Shown in pieces: positions 1 to 8,885 of a DNA stretch of 64,000 bases. Position numbers and translations under genes: made by a program. Under the pieces are notes generated by a model that was not told the DNA's origin, ran no database searches, and saw only the letters and a list, made by a program, of their open reading frames with translations. Source of the DNA: Vibrio penaeicida. GTDB lineage: Bacteria; Pseudomonadota; Gammaproteobacteria; Enterobacterales; Vibrionaceae. How positions within the stretch are numbered: position 1 is the first letter of the stretch; each line of letters starts with the position of its first letter. The DNA lies in NCBI RefSeq assembly GCF_019977755.1, contig NZ_AP025144.1:4030001-4094000 (forward strand), written 5' to 3'.

Positions 1-826
1 AAGACGACGCTGAGCGAGCAAATATCTCGGGTAAGTCTCTTAGGTTTATGGTTTTGAGCATGAAAAGGCTTAGGAATAACGCATAACCCACTGCAATGGC
101 AGACGCTTCCGTGGGGGTAAAGATTCCTCCCACAATCCCACCCAAAATTATCACAGGGGTCATTAACGGTAGAATCGCGGCGCGAGTTGCTTGCCCACGC
201 TCTGGCCACGTTGACTTCTGGCTGGCTATGGGGAAGTTATGCTTTTTCGCCAATAATGTTGTGACTCCCATCAACGCCAAACCAATCAACACACCGGGGA
301 CCACACCTGCCGCAAATAAGGCAGCAACCGATACTTCCATGGTGTAGGCGTAGATGATCATGATGCCAGACGGCGGAATAATAGGTCCAATCACAGAACT
401 GGCTGCGGTAATCGCCGCCGCAAAGCGCCGCGAGTAACCATTCTTCTCCATCGCGGGTATCAGCATAGAGCCTAAGGCAGAAGTATCGGCTACTGCAGAT
501 CCGGATAGCCCTGCGAAAAGCATACTCGACATAATATTTACGTGCGCCAATCCGCCTCTCACATGCCCAATGAAAGCTTGAGAAAAGTTAACCAGTTGAA
601 GAGTAATGCCTCCACGGTTCATCAATTCGCCCGCCAACATAAAAAATGGAATAGCCATCAAAGGGAATGAATCAATACCGTTGTAAATATTTCGAAATAG
701 CAGGGGCAAGTCGCGGTCCATATCCAACGCAAGCATCATTGCGCCAGGAGCAAACAGTGTTGCAAAGAAAACAGGTAGCCCAATTAAGAGAAGAACCAAA
801 AATAAAGGTAAAAAGAGAACGAGCAT
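1..826 (-). CDS. dctM: TRAP transporter large permease (DctM family), partial
   Basis: The reading frame is open from the ATG at 826 through the left edge, giving about 275 residues of a protein that is normally near 430, so the C-terminal third lies outside the window. It is almost wholly hydrophobic with repeated membrane segments and carries DctM-type stretches (a FAGLSGSA-like segment and a GPIIPPSG motif). In this family the protein is the main inner-membrane channel of a tripartite ATP-independent periplasmic transporter that takes up organic acids or sugar acids with a sodium gradient. It starts 3 bases after the stop of the small permease gene, so the two are cotranscribed. The substrate cannot be read from the sequence; no binding protein gene is visible here. 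Confidence 0.9.
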   Translation of the reverse strand, partial: MLVLFLPLFLVLLLIGLPVFFATLFAPGAMMLALDMDRDLPLLFRNIYNGIDSFPLMAIPFFMLAGELMNRGGITLQLVNFSQAFIGHVRGGLAHVNIMSSMLFAGLSGSAVADTSALGSMLIPAMEKNGYSRRFAAAITAASSVIGPIIPPSGIMIIYAYTMEVSVAALFAAGVVPGVLIGLALMGVTTLLAKKHNFPIASQKSTWPERGQATRAAILPLMTPVIILGGIVGGIFTPTEASAIAVGYALFLSLFMLKTINLRDLPEIFARSASS

Positions 827-829
827 CAC

Positions 830-1363
830 TTACCCCCTCGCCGCTTCAGTGTCGGGCGATGAAACGCTAACACCTAAAATATTTTTAAGAATAAGCTCCA
901 CGTTCACCATTAACATGGTAATGAAGCACACGGGCATAGCGAGGTAAATCCAAGCGCGAGATAATTGAAAAGAAGCGGCACGAGTACGAAACCCACGCTC
1001 AAAAAATTCTAAGCCAAGACTGGATAGTTGGAACAGCACCAACGCAGAAAGAACCAGCAATGTGAGCTTAAGCAGCTGTGCCACCTTACCGGGTATAAAG
1101 TCGTGGAGCATTTCTATCGCAACAAACCCACCTGTTCGATAAGCACCAGCGGCAACAAATGCCATCATCCATATCATCAATGCCCTCGCCACTTCCTCCG
1201 GCCAAGGTAATGCGTTCGACAGTATGTAACGACAAAATACCTGCAATAGAATAGTAGCAACCATTGCAAACACTAGAACCCAAGCGATTTGACGACCCGC
1301 CCAAATCATGCGGTTGTTGACAGCTTCCAGAAGCCGCAAGCTTCCATGCAACACCTTCTTCAT
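830..1363 (-). CDS. dctQ: TRAP transporter small permease (DctQ family)
   Basis: 177 residues with about four predicted membrane helices and the family's typical WPEEVAR segment near residue 55, after a first helix containing many Val/Ala/Leu. DctQ proteins join the large permease to form the membrane part of a TRAP transporter. It lies directly upstream of the large permease with a 3-base gap. It points away from a GntR regulator gene 330 bases off, which suggests that regulator controls it. The ATG at 1363 is chosen because no earlier in-frame start precedes the first helix sensibly. Confidence 0.88.
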   Translation of the reverse strand: MKKVLHGSLRLLEAVNNRMIWAGRQIAWVLVFAMVATILLQVFCRYILSNALPWPEEVARALMIWMMAFVAAGAYRTGGFVAIEMLHDFIPGKVAQLLKLTLLVLSALVLFQLSSLGLEFFERGFRTRAASFQLSRAWIYLAMPVCFITMLMVNVELILKNILGVSVSSPDTEAARG

Positions 1364-1692
1364 TAACCCTCTCCAGCGATAATCCGTTATCAGCTTTTAC
1401 TGTAACGTAGGTGACATTCGGAAAAAGAAGAGGTTAAGAATACGAAAATGGTTGAACATCACATATTTCACCACAAAGGCTCTATCAGGTTAAAATCGCT
1501 TTAACCTCTGGCATTTAGCTTCCCAGTCCGAATAAAATCACTTTCATTCACAATTCATTTATTTTTTTAGTTTGCAAGATTACCCTAACAGTGTATTCTC
1601 AACATGTAAATCAAATGTAAATGAATTGATGCAAAAATGAGTATCTGTTTTAATTCAAACTAGTTACAAACTGCGGAAAATTCGAGAAAATA
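1364..1692. promoter_or_regulatory. Divergent control region between dctQ and the GntR gene
   Basis: No gene is seen in this 329-base AT-rich stretch. It must hold the promoters for the TRAP genes (leftward) and the regulator (rightward). Two direct TGTAAAT repeats at 1605-1611 and 1616-1622, spaced 11 bases start to start, and an inverted TTTGTAACTAG-like sequence near 1660-1675 are possible operator elements. This is inference; no proven GntR operator consensus was matched. Confidence 0.45.
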
Positions 1693-2427
1693 ATGGCTAT
1701 TGATTTTCAGTCCAATACAGGACAGAGCAAACAAAAGAAGCGACCAAAGTACGTTCAGGTCAGTGAATTACTGATTCGTGAAATCAATGCTGGTCATTGG
1801 AGAGCGGGCGAAAGGCTGCCAGTAGAAGCGGAATTGGCGGTAGAGTTGAAGGTGGCAGTTGGCACTCTGAGAAAAGCGCTAGCTCTACTGGAACAAGACG
1901 GTCTACTGGAACGTCGCCAAGGCAGCGGCACGTATGTCAAAAGCCCACCAAAAGAAGCCATTTACCAACTATTTCGCTTGGAGCTTCTTGAAGGTGGCGG
2001 GACACCACATGCCAACACGCTAACGGTGCGAAAAGAGCAAAACCCCGATGTCGCTGAACACTTTGAGGCAGCAAAAGATAGCTACTTTTGGCGAATAGAA
2101 CGTCAACGATTTCTCAATAATACGGTCATAGCGGCAGAAGAAATGTGGATCCGTGCTGAACACTGCGATTCCCTTAGCCCAGATGAGTTAGATGAATCTC
2201 TTTACCGGCATTACCGTGAACATTTCAATTTTTGGATAAGCCGTGTGGAAGACCGCATTAGTGTTAAACAAGCGGATCAATGGGCAACCGATATTTTAGG
2301 TATTCCCACACACACAATGATCGGCTGGATTGAGCGTATCAGTTGGTCAGATGATGAAAAGGTTGAAGAGTATTCCAGAACTTGGTTTAACCCTGAAACC
2401 TGTCACTACGTTTCACGCATGTCTTAA
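1693..2427 (+). CDS. GntR-family transcriptional regulator (HutC/UTRA type)
   Basis: 244 residues. The N-terminal part (about residues 18-85) is a winged helix-turn-helix with the GntR signature: a segment around LPVEAELAVELKVAVGTLRKAL followed by a wing ending in a RRQGSGTYV motif. The C-terminal part (about 95-240) resembles a UTRA ligand-binding domain, which senses small effectors such as sugars or acids. It is divergent from dctQM and 50 bases upstream of a dehydrogenase gene on the same strand, so it probably regulates both in response to the transported compound. The ribosome site is weak. The effector is not known. Confidence 0.88.
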   Translation: MAIDFQSNTGQSKQKKRPKYVQVSELLIREINAGHWRAGERLPVEAELAVELKVAVGTLRKALALLEQDGLLERRQGSGTYVKSPPKEAIYQLFRLELLEGGGTPHANTLTVRKEQNPDVAEHFEAAKDSYFWRIERQRFLNNTVIAAEEMWIRAEHCDSLSPDELDESLYRHYREHFNFWISRVEDRISVKQADQWATDILGIPTHTMIGWIERISWSDDEKVEEYSRTWFNPETCHYVSRMS

Positions 2428-2477
2428 GGGCTCTCGATGCTCTTGAGGCAAAGCCTCAAAAGTCAAAAGGAGTTGAT

Positions 2478-3587
2478 ATGGCAATTCGATACGCCATCAT
2501 TGGATGCGGTATGATGGGACAAGAGCACATTCGGAATATTCTATTATTGCCTGATGCCAGTATTACTGCTGTTTTTGAACCTGACGAACAGATGAAAACA
2601 GCCATTCATGCACTGGACAGCTCTATTGAATTCGAGTCATCGACCGAATCGCTTCTTGAACGTCAGGATATCGACGCCATATTGATCGCCAGCCCTAACC
2701 ATTGCCATGCCGATCAATTACTGCAAGTAATCGAACACACTCGTTTACCTATATTGGTTGAAAAACCTATCGTCACATCACTAGAGCATGCGCACCAAAT
2801 TCGTTTAGCGGTAGCGAAACACACGGCTCCGCTTTGGGTTGCAATGGAATATCGCTACATGCCGCCTATTAGTAAGCTTCTCGGACTCATCAATACCGAC
2901 CAAGCTGGTCGCGTAAGCCAGCTGAGTATCCGTGAGCATCGCTTTCCCTTTTTAGAAAAAGTGGGCGATTGGAATCGCTTTAACCGGAATACGGGGGGTA
3001 CATTGGTTGAAAAGTGCTGCCACTTTTTCGATTTAATGCGTCTGCAAACGCAAAGTGAAGCGGTTCGCGTCTATGCTTCTGGTAGCCAACACCACAACCA
3101 TATTGATGAACAGTATCGCGGTGAAACACCCGATATCCTCGACAATGCGTATGTCATTGTCGATTTTGCTAATGGTCAGCGTGCCATGTTGGAACTCTGT
3201 ATGTTTGCCGAAGGCTCACGTTATCAAGAAGAGATTTCCGTAGTAGGACACCAAGGGAAAGTAGAAGCTTTTGTGCCCGGTCCGACCCGTTTTTGGAATA
3301 CAGAACTTGGCGATCCACCTACCCCTAAAGTTGTGATTTCGCCAAGAACACCGTCAGGTCCTGAAGAAATCGATATCCCTGTCGACCCAGAACTACTTGA
3401 AGCTGGCGACCACAATGGGTCAACGTTCTATCAGCATCAAAAATTCCACCAAGCGGTCACGGAAAATGGAAAGGTAGAAGTCACGGTGGAAGACGGGCTG
3501 AAAGCTGTCATCATAGGACTCGCTGCGCAGCAATCGATAGCGCAAGGTAAAGCAGTTGATATCACTGATAACGGCTGGGCATTTTAA
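2478..3587 (+). CDS. Gfo/Idh/MocA-family NAD(P)-dependent oxidoreductase
   Basis: 369 residues. The N-terminus carries a Rossmann nucleotide-binding loop (IGCGMMGQEH, residues 8-17), and near residue 95 there is the EKP motif of this family, whose lysine takes part in catalysis. The C-terminal half is the usual alpha/beta substrate domain. Members oxidise or reduce sugars, inositols or sugar acids. A strong ribosome site (AAAAGGAGTTGAT) precedes the ATG. The gene follows the GntR regulator and probably works on the compound imported by the adjacent TRAP transporter. Substrate specificity is not readable from sequence alone. Confidence 0.87.
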   Translation: MAIRYAIIGCGMMGQEHIRNILLLPDASITAVFEPDEQMKTAIHALDSSIEFESSTESLLERQDIDAILIASPNHCHADQLLQVIEHTRLPILVEKPIVTSLEHAHQIRLAVAKHTAPLWVAMEYRYMPPISKLLGLINTDQAGRVSQLSIREHRFPFLEKVGDWNRFNRNTGGTLVEKCCHFFDLMRLQTQSEAVRVYASGSQHHNHIDEQYRGETPDILDNAYVIVDFANGQRAMLELCMFAEGSRYQEEISVVGHQGKVEAFVPGPTRFWNTELGDPPTPKVVISPRTPSGPEEIDIPVDPELLEAGDHNGSTFYQHQKFHQAVTENGKVEVTVEDGLKAVIIGLAAQQSIAQGKAVDITDNGWAF

Positions 3588-3641
3588 TTCAACAAACCCT
3601 GTGATAACAGTTTATATACCCAACCTACAAATACAAAAATC

Positions 3642-3667
3642 AAAAAAGGAGCCAACGCTCCTTTTTT
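3642..3667. terminator. Bidirectional intrinsic terminator
   Basis: A GGAGC/GCTCC stem with a CAAC loop, flanked by an A-run before and a T-run after, sits between the convergent oxidoreductase gene and yhhQ and can stop transcription from both sides. Confidence 0.85.
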
Positions 3668-3696
3668 CTTTGAAATTTGTACCAACAAAAATACGT

Positions 3697-4362
3697 TTAC
3701 GCTTGCTGCGTTTCCAGCTCAGGCTTTACAAACGTTAGCTTCTTCACAATGTAATTCAACAGCACACCATACATAGGTACAAACAGACCCAAGCTAATCA
3801 CCAGCTTAAAGCCGTAATCCACCAGCGCTATTTCCGTCCAATGCTCTGCCATAAAAGGATCGCTGCTTTGATAAAAAGCGATAGAGAAAAACGCGAGTGT
3901 ATCTAAAGCATTACCGATAAGTGTCGAACAAGTTGGTGCAACCCACCAAGCTTTCATTTGACGTAGGCGGTTGAACACATGCACATCTAAAATCTGACCT
4001 AGCATGTATGCCATAAAGCTCGCGATGGCGATTCTAGCAACAAACAGATTAAACTCGGAAAGCTGCCCAAAACCTTGGAATTGACCTTCAAAGAAGACGA
4101 CCGATAACAGGTAGGACACCGCTAATGCAGGCAACATCACGAGGAAAATGATTTTCCGAGCCAACGCAGCCCCAAAAATTCGCACGGTCAAATCGGTTGC
4201 TAGGAAGATAAACGGAAACGTAAACGCGCCCCAAGTGGTATGAAAACCGAATATGGTAAAGGGTAGCTGAACCAAATAGTTGCTAGATGCAATGATGATC
4301 AGATGGAATAGAACCAAAAAGAAAAGGGCGTTGCGCTGCTGCGCAGGGGTAAAGTGACTCAT
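3697..4362 (-). CDS. yhhQ: Queuosine-precursor transporter YhhQ (VUT family)
   Basis: 221 residues from the ATG at 4362, with about six membrane helices. The sequence closely follows E. coli YhhQ as I recall it: SSNYLVQLP, FHTTWGAF-FPFIFLATDLTVRIFG and GQILDVHVFNRLR are shared, and the length agrees. YhhQ imports 7-cyano- and 7-aminomethyl-7-deazaguanine (preQ0/preQ1), letting cells make the tRNA base queuosine without full de novo synthesis. The longer frame beginning at 4413 is rejected because it would run through a preQ1-riboswitch-like leader, and the AAAAAGG ribosome site sits five bases before the 4362 ATG. Confidence 0.92.
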   Translation of the reverse strand: MSHFTPAQQRNALFFLVLFHLIIIASSNYLVQLPFTIFGFHTTWGAFTFPFIFLATDLTVRIFGAALARKIIFLVMLPALAVSYLLSVVFFEGQFQGFGQLSEFNLFVARIAIASFMAYMLGQILDVHVFNRLRQMKAWWVAPTCSTLIGNALDTLAFFSIAFYQSSDPFMAEHWTEIALVDYGFKLVISLGLFVPMYGVLLNYIVKKLTFVKPELETQQA

Positions 4363-4367
4363 ATTGT

Positions 4368-4404
4368 ACCTTTTTCGTTTTATTTGGGGGTGAGGGAACC
4401 CAAA
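4368..4404 (-). promoter_or_regulatory. PreQ1-I-like riboswitch overlapping the yhhQ ribosome site
   Basis: On the minus strand the leader reads TTTGGG, a GTTCCCTCACC loop, then CCAAA, then an A-rich tail that ends in AAAAAGG. This copies the class I preQ1 aptamer layout: stem P1, a TTC...CACC loop, the closing strand, and an A-rich tail whose last bases pair back with the loop (here AGG with CCT). The pairing would hide the ribosome site of yhhQ, so ligand binding should switch translation off. The match was made by eye to the known consensus, and the gene downstream is a preQ1 transporter, which strongly supports it. Confidence 0.75.
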
Positions 4405-4532
4405 TCGAAGCAAAATGCTTCATGACTGTGAATTAAGGATGGGGATTATACTGCAACTTGAAGGCGGTGCAATAGATGATTTATTAGGCAATCGTTTAAC
4501 TGTAATAAACCAGAAAATCGGTTTAAATCGAG

Positions 4533-4548
4533 TGTTTCATGTGAAACA
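4533..4548. other. Imperfect parS-like palindrome
   Basis: TGTTTCATGTGAAACA differs by one central base from the ParB-binding parS consensus TGTTTCACGTGAAACA. Two perfect copies lie at 22392 and 26025. It lies in a 190-base stretch between yhhQ and the small gene next to recQ, which holds no convincing gene. Confidence 0.6.
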
Positions 4549-4603
4549 TTCAATACCTATGCTCCCCTACACAGTCTCAAATAGAATGGTAGGAAACGTT
4601 GCA

Positions 4604-4918
4604 CTAAAGAATATTGAAGCCTTTTTGGAATAGACCAGCAAGGTAATCGAGGTCTTCACTGTTGTCTTCCTTAGAAAGTACTTCCAACCACAATGATTCA
4701 CTGTAATGCTCTGCTCTTAAAAACAGTTGGCACCCTTCAAAGTCGATGAGCCATGAATGAATATCGGCATCCGATTGCTTTTCAAGCACATCGGCAGACA
4801 AGGTTTTTACTAGCGCCTCGCCAAGTTCAGGAAAAGAATCATAATCGAATCGCGGTGCTCGCCCCTGCTCTTTCTGATATTCCACCAAACCGTAATCTGT
4901 ATTCATGTCATTAGTCAC
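4604..4918 (-). CDS. Small uncharacterised protein next to recQ (DUF3630-like)
   Basis: 104 acidic residues, no signal peptide or membrane helix. I associate it, from memory only, with the DUF3630 family of small Vibrio proteins found beside recQ; that link needs a profile search. It is 59 bases downstream of recQ on the same strand and may be cotranscribed with it. The two in-frame starts at residues 1 and 5 (both ATG) cannot be separated. No function can be given. Confidence 0.7.
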   Translation of the reverse strand: MTNDMNTDYGLVEYQKEQGRAPRFDYDSFPELGEALVKTLSADVLEKQSDADIHSWLIDFEGCQLFLRAEHYSESLWLEVLSKEDNSEDLDYLAGLFQKGFNIL

Positions 4919-4977
4919 TTCTTGTTTACCCGCGAGAATCTTGTTTTACATCCACTTGATGTTCGCTATTACTTTTA

Positions 4978-6816
4978 TTAGCTACCGTTAGTCAGATGTT
5001 CTTGAATCAAATCCAAAAATGGATCGGCGTACTTCTCCAGTTTTCTTTGACCAACACCATTCACCGCCAGCATTTCTCCATAAGAAGTTGGCAGAATATC
5101 CGCCATGTCTATTAATGTGGCATCACTGAAAACAACGTATGGTGGTAAGCCGTCTTCGTCAGCAATGGACTTACGCAGCTTGCGCAGTTTGGCAAACAGC
5201 TTTTTATCGTAATGCTTGTTCACCATCTTGTCCGATTTCGCTGTACGAGCCGCCGTATCCAGCCTTGGCACTGCGAGTTCTAGCGATTGTTCACCACGTA
5301 GGACGGGACGAGCCTCTTCGGTAAGCTGCAATGTTGAGTTACGGGTAATGTTTTGAGTAAGCAACCCTTTGTGAATAAGCTGCCTAATGATACTCACCCA
5401 GTAGTCGTGGCTGTGTTCACGTCCGATCCCATACGTCGAAAGCTTATCGTGACCATTTTCTCGTACACGAATGTTTTGCATGCCGCGCAGCACTTCAACC
5501 ACGTACCCCATACCAAAACCTTGATTAACACGATATACGCAAGATAGGGCTTTCTGCGCCGATTCAATGCCATCAAAATGCTTAGGTGGATCAAGGCATA
5601 TATCACAGTTACCACATGGCTTTTCGCTGTATTCACCAAAATAGTTAAGCAATACCTGACGGCGGCATGTTTGCGCTTCAGCAAACGCGCTCATGGCATT
5701 GAGCTTGTGAGATTCAACCTGCTTCTGAGGACCGTCGTCTTTCTCATCCAACATCCGACGTAACCAGTTAATATCGGCTGGATCGTAAAGCATCATTGCT
5801 TCCGCAGGTAATCCATCCCGCCCTGCCCGACCGGTTTCCTGATAGTAGGATTCGATGTTTCGCGGAATATCAAAGTGCAGAACAAAGCGAACATTAGGTT
5901 TATTGATGCCCATTCCGAATGCCACGGTTGCGACAACGACCTGAATATCATCTTTTTGGAATGCGTCTTGTACGTAGGCGCGCTCATCAGCATCCATACC
6001 CGCATGATAACCGGCAGCGCGAATGTGATTGTTGCACAGTTTTTCTGTCAGCATTTCGACTTTCTTCCGGCTACCGCAATAGATAACACCACACTGACCT
6101 TGCTGTGTGGCAAGGAAGCGAATGACTTGCGAGACGGGTTTGTGTTTTTCGGTCAATGTATAACGAATATTAGGTCGGTCAAAGCTGCCTAGGTATTCGA
6201 GTGGCTCGTCAAGTTGAAGCCGAGAAATGATGTCTTTGCGCGTGGCTTCGTCCGCTGTCGCTGTCAGAGCCATGATCGGTGCATAAGGAAAACGCTGCTT
6301 GAGTTCCCCTAACGCAGCGTACTCTCGGCGGAAATCGTGCCCCCACTGGGAAATACAGTGCGCTTCATCGACCGCTATCATCGAAAGCTTTAAATGTTCG
6401 AGCCTTTCTAGAAAATCCCGAGTCAGGACACGCTCTGGTGAGACATACACTAACTTCAGCTGACCAGAGTTCATTCGGTTATACACGCTGATCAGCGTAT
6501 CGCGCTCCATAGAGGAATTAATACACTCGGCCGCGACACCGTTGGCTTTTAGCTGGTCGACTTGATCTTTCATCAAGGAAATCAAAGGCGAAACCACCAG
6601 CGTCACCCCTTCTTTTACCAATGCAGGGATCTGGTAACACAGAGATTTTCCGCCACCCGTTGGCATGATCACCAAACTGTCTTTCCCATCGAGCACTGAA
6701 TCGATGACTTCTTCCTGCCCAACTCTGAATGACTGGTAACCGAAAACATCATTCAATACCTTGATGGCACTGTTCGTTTCTGGATCTATCGGCTGAGCTA
6801 GAGCGGAGTCGGACAT
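4978..6816 (-). CDS. recQ: ATP-dependent DNA helicase RecQ
   Basis: 612 residues from the ATG at 6816, close to the 609 of E. coli RecQ. Helicase motifs are clear: MPTGGGKS (Walker A, about residue 60), DEAH in VDEAHCISQWGHDF, and the motif VI region QETGRAGRDG. A zinc site (CRRQ...CGNCDIC, about 375-400) and a winged-helix RQC region follow, then a C-terminal HRDC domain. RecQ unwinds DNA 3' to 5' in recombination and fork repair. The frame extends to a TTG at 6849, but the internal ATG fits the family length and has an upstream GAGA ribosome site, so it is preferred. Confidence 0.97.
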   Translation of the reverse strand: MSDSALAQPIDPETNSAIKVLNDVFGYQSFRVGQEEVIDSVLDGKDSLVIMPTGGGKSLCYQIPALVKEGVTLVVSPLISLMKDQVDQLKANGVAAECINSSMERDTLISVYNRMNSGQLKLVYVSPERVLTRDFLERLEHLKLSMIAVDEAHCISQWGHDFRREYAALGELKQRFPYAPIMALTATADEATRKDIISRLQLDEPLEYLGSFDRPNIRYTLTEKHKPVSQVIRFLATQQGQCGVIYCGSRKKVEMLTEKLCNNHIRAAGYHAGMDADERAYVQDAFQKDDIQVVVATVAFGMGINKPNVRFVLHFDIPRNIESYYQETGRAGRDGLPAEAMMLYDPADINWLRRMLDEKDDGPQKQVESHKLNAMSAFAEAQTCRRQVLLNYFGEYSEKPCGNCDICLDPPKHFDGIESAQKALSCVYRVNQGFGMGYVVEVLRGMQNIRVRENGHDKLSTYGIGREHSHDYWVSIIRQLIHKGLLTQNITRNSTLQLTEEARPVLRGEQSLELAVPRLDTAARTAKSDKMVNKHYDKKLFAKLRKLRKSIADEDGLPPYVVFSDATLIDMADILPTSYGEMLAVNGVGQRKLEKYADPFLDLIQEHLTNGS

Positions 6817-7033
6817 TCGGTTCTCTGAGGGACAATTGGATTGCGGCAAAGCGTCATATTGTAGAGCGCTTTAACGGTTAATTAAACTTAAATTAACCTT
6901 TGCTGGAGATAATTCCGTGCACAGAAAATTTCCCTAAAGAACAATTAAATTGCTAGGGCATTAACAAGGCTATCGATATACTGTGTTTTTCCTCTAAATG
7001 TAACGTTCTGTTACGAAAACGTGAAAGATAAGA

Positions 7034-7927
7034 ATGACGGAAGAGCAACAAAGGTCACGCCAAGGCGGCATATTAGCCGTACTTGCCTATACCATGTGGG
7101 GCATCGCACCCATCTACTTTAAAGCACTCGATAATGTCCCTGCCTTGGAAATCCTAAGCCACAGGGTAATTTGGTCGTTTGTGTTTTTAGCGATATTGCT
7201 GCACATAGGAAGAAGTTGGCATTCTGTCGTCACTGTACTTAAAAATAAAAAACGTTTGGGTCTACTTGCCCTGACAGGGATTCTGGTTGGTGTTAACTGG
7301 TTAATTTTTATCTGGGCGGTCAATGCGGATCATATGCTGGATGCCAGCTTAGGGTATTACATTAACCCTCTTCTTAACGTTCTTATGGGAATGATCTTTC
7401 TTGGAGAGCGTCTAAGAAAGCTACAATGGTTTGCCGTCTCACTCGCCACAATTGGTGTGATAGTACAGCTCGTGGTCTTTGGTTCTGTTCCCGTCGTCGC
7501 CATTGCACTTGCCTTTAGTTTTGGTTTTTATGGCTTGCTTAGAAAGAAAATCAATATGGAAGCGCAAACTGGTCTGTTTATTGAAACCATGGTGATGCTT
7601 CCTGCCGCCGCTATCTATGTCCTATTAATTGCAGACAGTGCAACGTCAGATTTGAGCAGCAACACATTTACACTAAACCTTCTGTTGTTGGCTGCCGGGA
7701 TAGTCACCACGCTTCCCCTTCTATGCTTTACAGGAGCAGCGACCCGTATCAAACTCTCGACACTGGGCTTTTTTCAATACATTGGTCCAAGCTTAATGTT
7801 CCTTCTAGCCGTATTGGTATATGGAGAAGCATTTACACTCGATAAAGCCGTCACCTTTGGCTTTATATGGAGTGCTTTGGTGGTATTCAGTTTCGACGGA
7901 ATTCGAAACGGCCGGAAAAAGCGCTAA
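7034..7927 (+). CDS. rarD: EamA/DMT transporter RarD
   Basis: 297 residues with ten predicted membrane helices arranged as two EamA repeats. The start GGILAVLAYTMWGIAPIYFK and the segment GVNWLIFIWAV are typical of RarD. RarD proteins are inner-membrane drug/metabolite-type permeases; the name comes from predicted chloramphenicol resistance, but the natural substrate is unsettled. It diverges from recQ across 217 bases. No terminator was seen between it and the AraC gene 94 bases on. Confidence 0.9.
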   Translation: MTEEQQRSRQGGILAVLAYTMWGIAPIYFKALDNVPALEILSHRVIWSFVFLAILLHIGRSWHSVVTVLKNKKRLGLLALTGILVGVNWLIFIWAVNADHMLDASLGYYINPLLNVLMGMIFLGERLRKLQWFAVSLATIGVIVQLVVFGSVPVVAIALAFSFGFYGLLRKKINMEAQTGLFIETMVMLPAAAIYVLLIADSATSDLSSNTFTLNLLLLAAGIVTTLPLLCFTGAATRIKLSTLGFFQYIGPSLMFLLAVLVYGEAFTLDKAVTFGFIWSALVVFSFDGIRNGRKKR

Positions 7928-8021
7928 CTGTTCGTTTTTTACAAGACAACAATACGCTGGTTATGCTTTAGTGTAGATAAAGCAACCAGCTGTTTTGTAT
8001 TCTATTGAACCGACTTAAGTG

Positions 8022-8822
8022 ATGGACAACGTTAAATACTCTCTATCTAGCGATCCCAGTATCCAACTGATAGACGCCGATTATAAAAAGTTTGCCTTTT
8101 CTCGCCATTACCACCTCGACTTTCATATCGGGTTGATTCAGCGTGGCGTTCAAAACTTCAACCATTCAGGTAGCCGTCATCAAGTTGGTCAAGGGCAGAT
8201 TATTGTCATGCCTCCAGATGAAATGCATGACGGTCATTCCGAGTTACAGAGCGGCTATCAAGTGAAAGTATTTTCGGTAAAACCAGAATGGTTTACAGAT
8301 CAACTTGATCTGGGTAATAAACAAGCAATGACGCACTTTACTGAGTTGATCATTAGCGATCCTGCACTTTTCCACCAATTATCCTGCCTTCACACACAAC
8401 TTATGCACAATAGGGTTTGCCAACTTGCGCAGGATTGTTTGCCTTTCGAAGGTTTCGACAGCATGTTGGATCGATATGGAAGCCTAAAGCCAGGCGTTGC
8501 TTTGCCTTTAGGTAAGACAACGATTCAATCTCTGCGTGAATACTTAATGGTGAACCTTGATCAGCCCATACGATTAAAGGCTTTGGCCGATATGTGTGAG
8601 CTGACACCTTCACAATTCCAGCGCCATTTCAAAGCCAGTATGGGGATAACACCTTACGCCTGGTTAATGAGATTGAGAATGGAACAAGCACTTAGCCTAC
8701 TGTTGCATGGAGTCAACAGCATCAATGTCGCCATACAAGTTGGGTTTTATGATCAAGCCCACTTCGTTAAAGCCTTTAAAACCACCTATGGCACGACACC
8801 CAGTCAAGTTCAGTGTCACTAA
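8022..8822 (+). CDS. AraC-family transcriptional regulator with N-terminal cupin sensor
   Basis: 266 residues. The N-terminal half resembles a cupin (AraC_binding) ligand domain: FSRHYHLDFHIGLI, then GQIIVMPPDEMHDG. The C-terminal hundred residues carry two helix-turn-helix motifs, ending with the AraC signature VGFYDQAHFVKAFK. A GTG lies just before the ATG at 8022; the ATG is taken. The next gene, 63 bases downstream on the same strand, is a LysE-type exporter, a frequent pairing in which the regulator controls the exporter. The effector is unknown. Confidence 0.9.
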   Translation: MDNVKYSLSSDPSIQLIDADYKKFAFSRHYHLDFHIGLIQRGVQNFNHSGSRHQVGQGQIIVMPPDEMHDGHSELQSGYQVKVFSVKPEWFTDQLDLGNKQAMTHFTELIISDPALFHQLSCLHTQLMHNRVCQLAQDCLPFEGFDSMLDRYGSLKPGVALPLGKTTIQSLREYLMVNLDQPIRLKALADMCELTPSQFQRHFKASMGITPYAWLMRLRMEQALSLLLHGVNSINVAIQVGFYDQAHFVKAFKTTYGTTPSQVQCH

Positions 8823-8885
8823 TTTACAAGACCTCTTGGTATCTATTAATGATAATGGCGTTTTTTGCACTCTAGAGTCTGTTAG

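Noticed and set aside
96..347. 83-codon plus-strand frame
   Set aside because: Antisense shadow of the dctM gene, which reads cleanly on the other strand through this stretch.
4415..4633. 72-codon plus-strand frame
   Set aside because: Runs against the yhhQ leader and contains the parS-like palindrome; no homology noticed and it overlaps the end of the gene beside recQ.
6817..6849. N-terminal extension of recQ from a TTG
   Set aside because: The internal ATG at 6816 fits RecQ length and ribosome site better.
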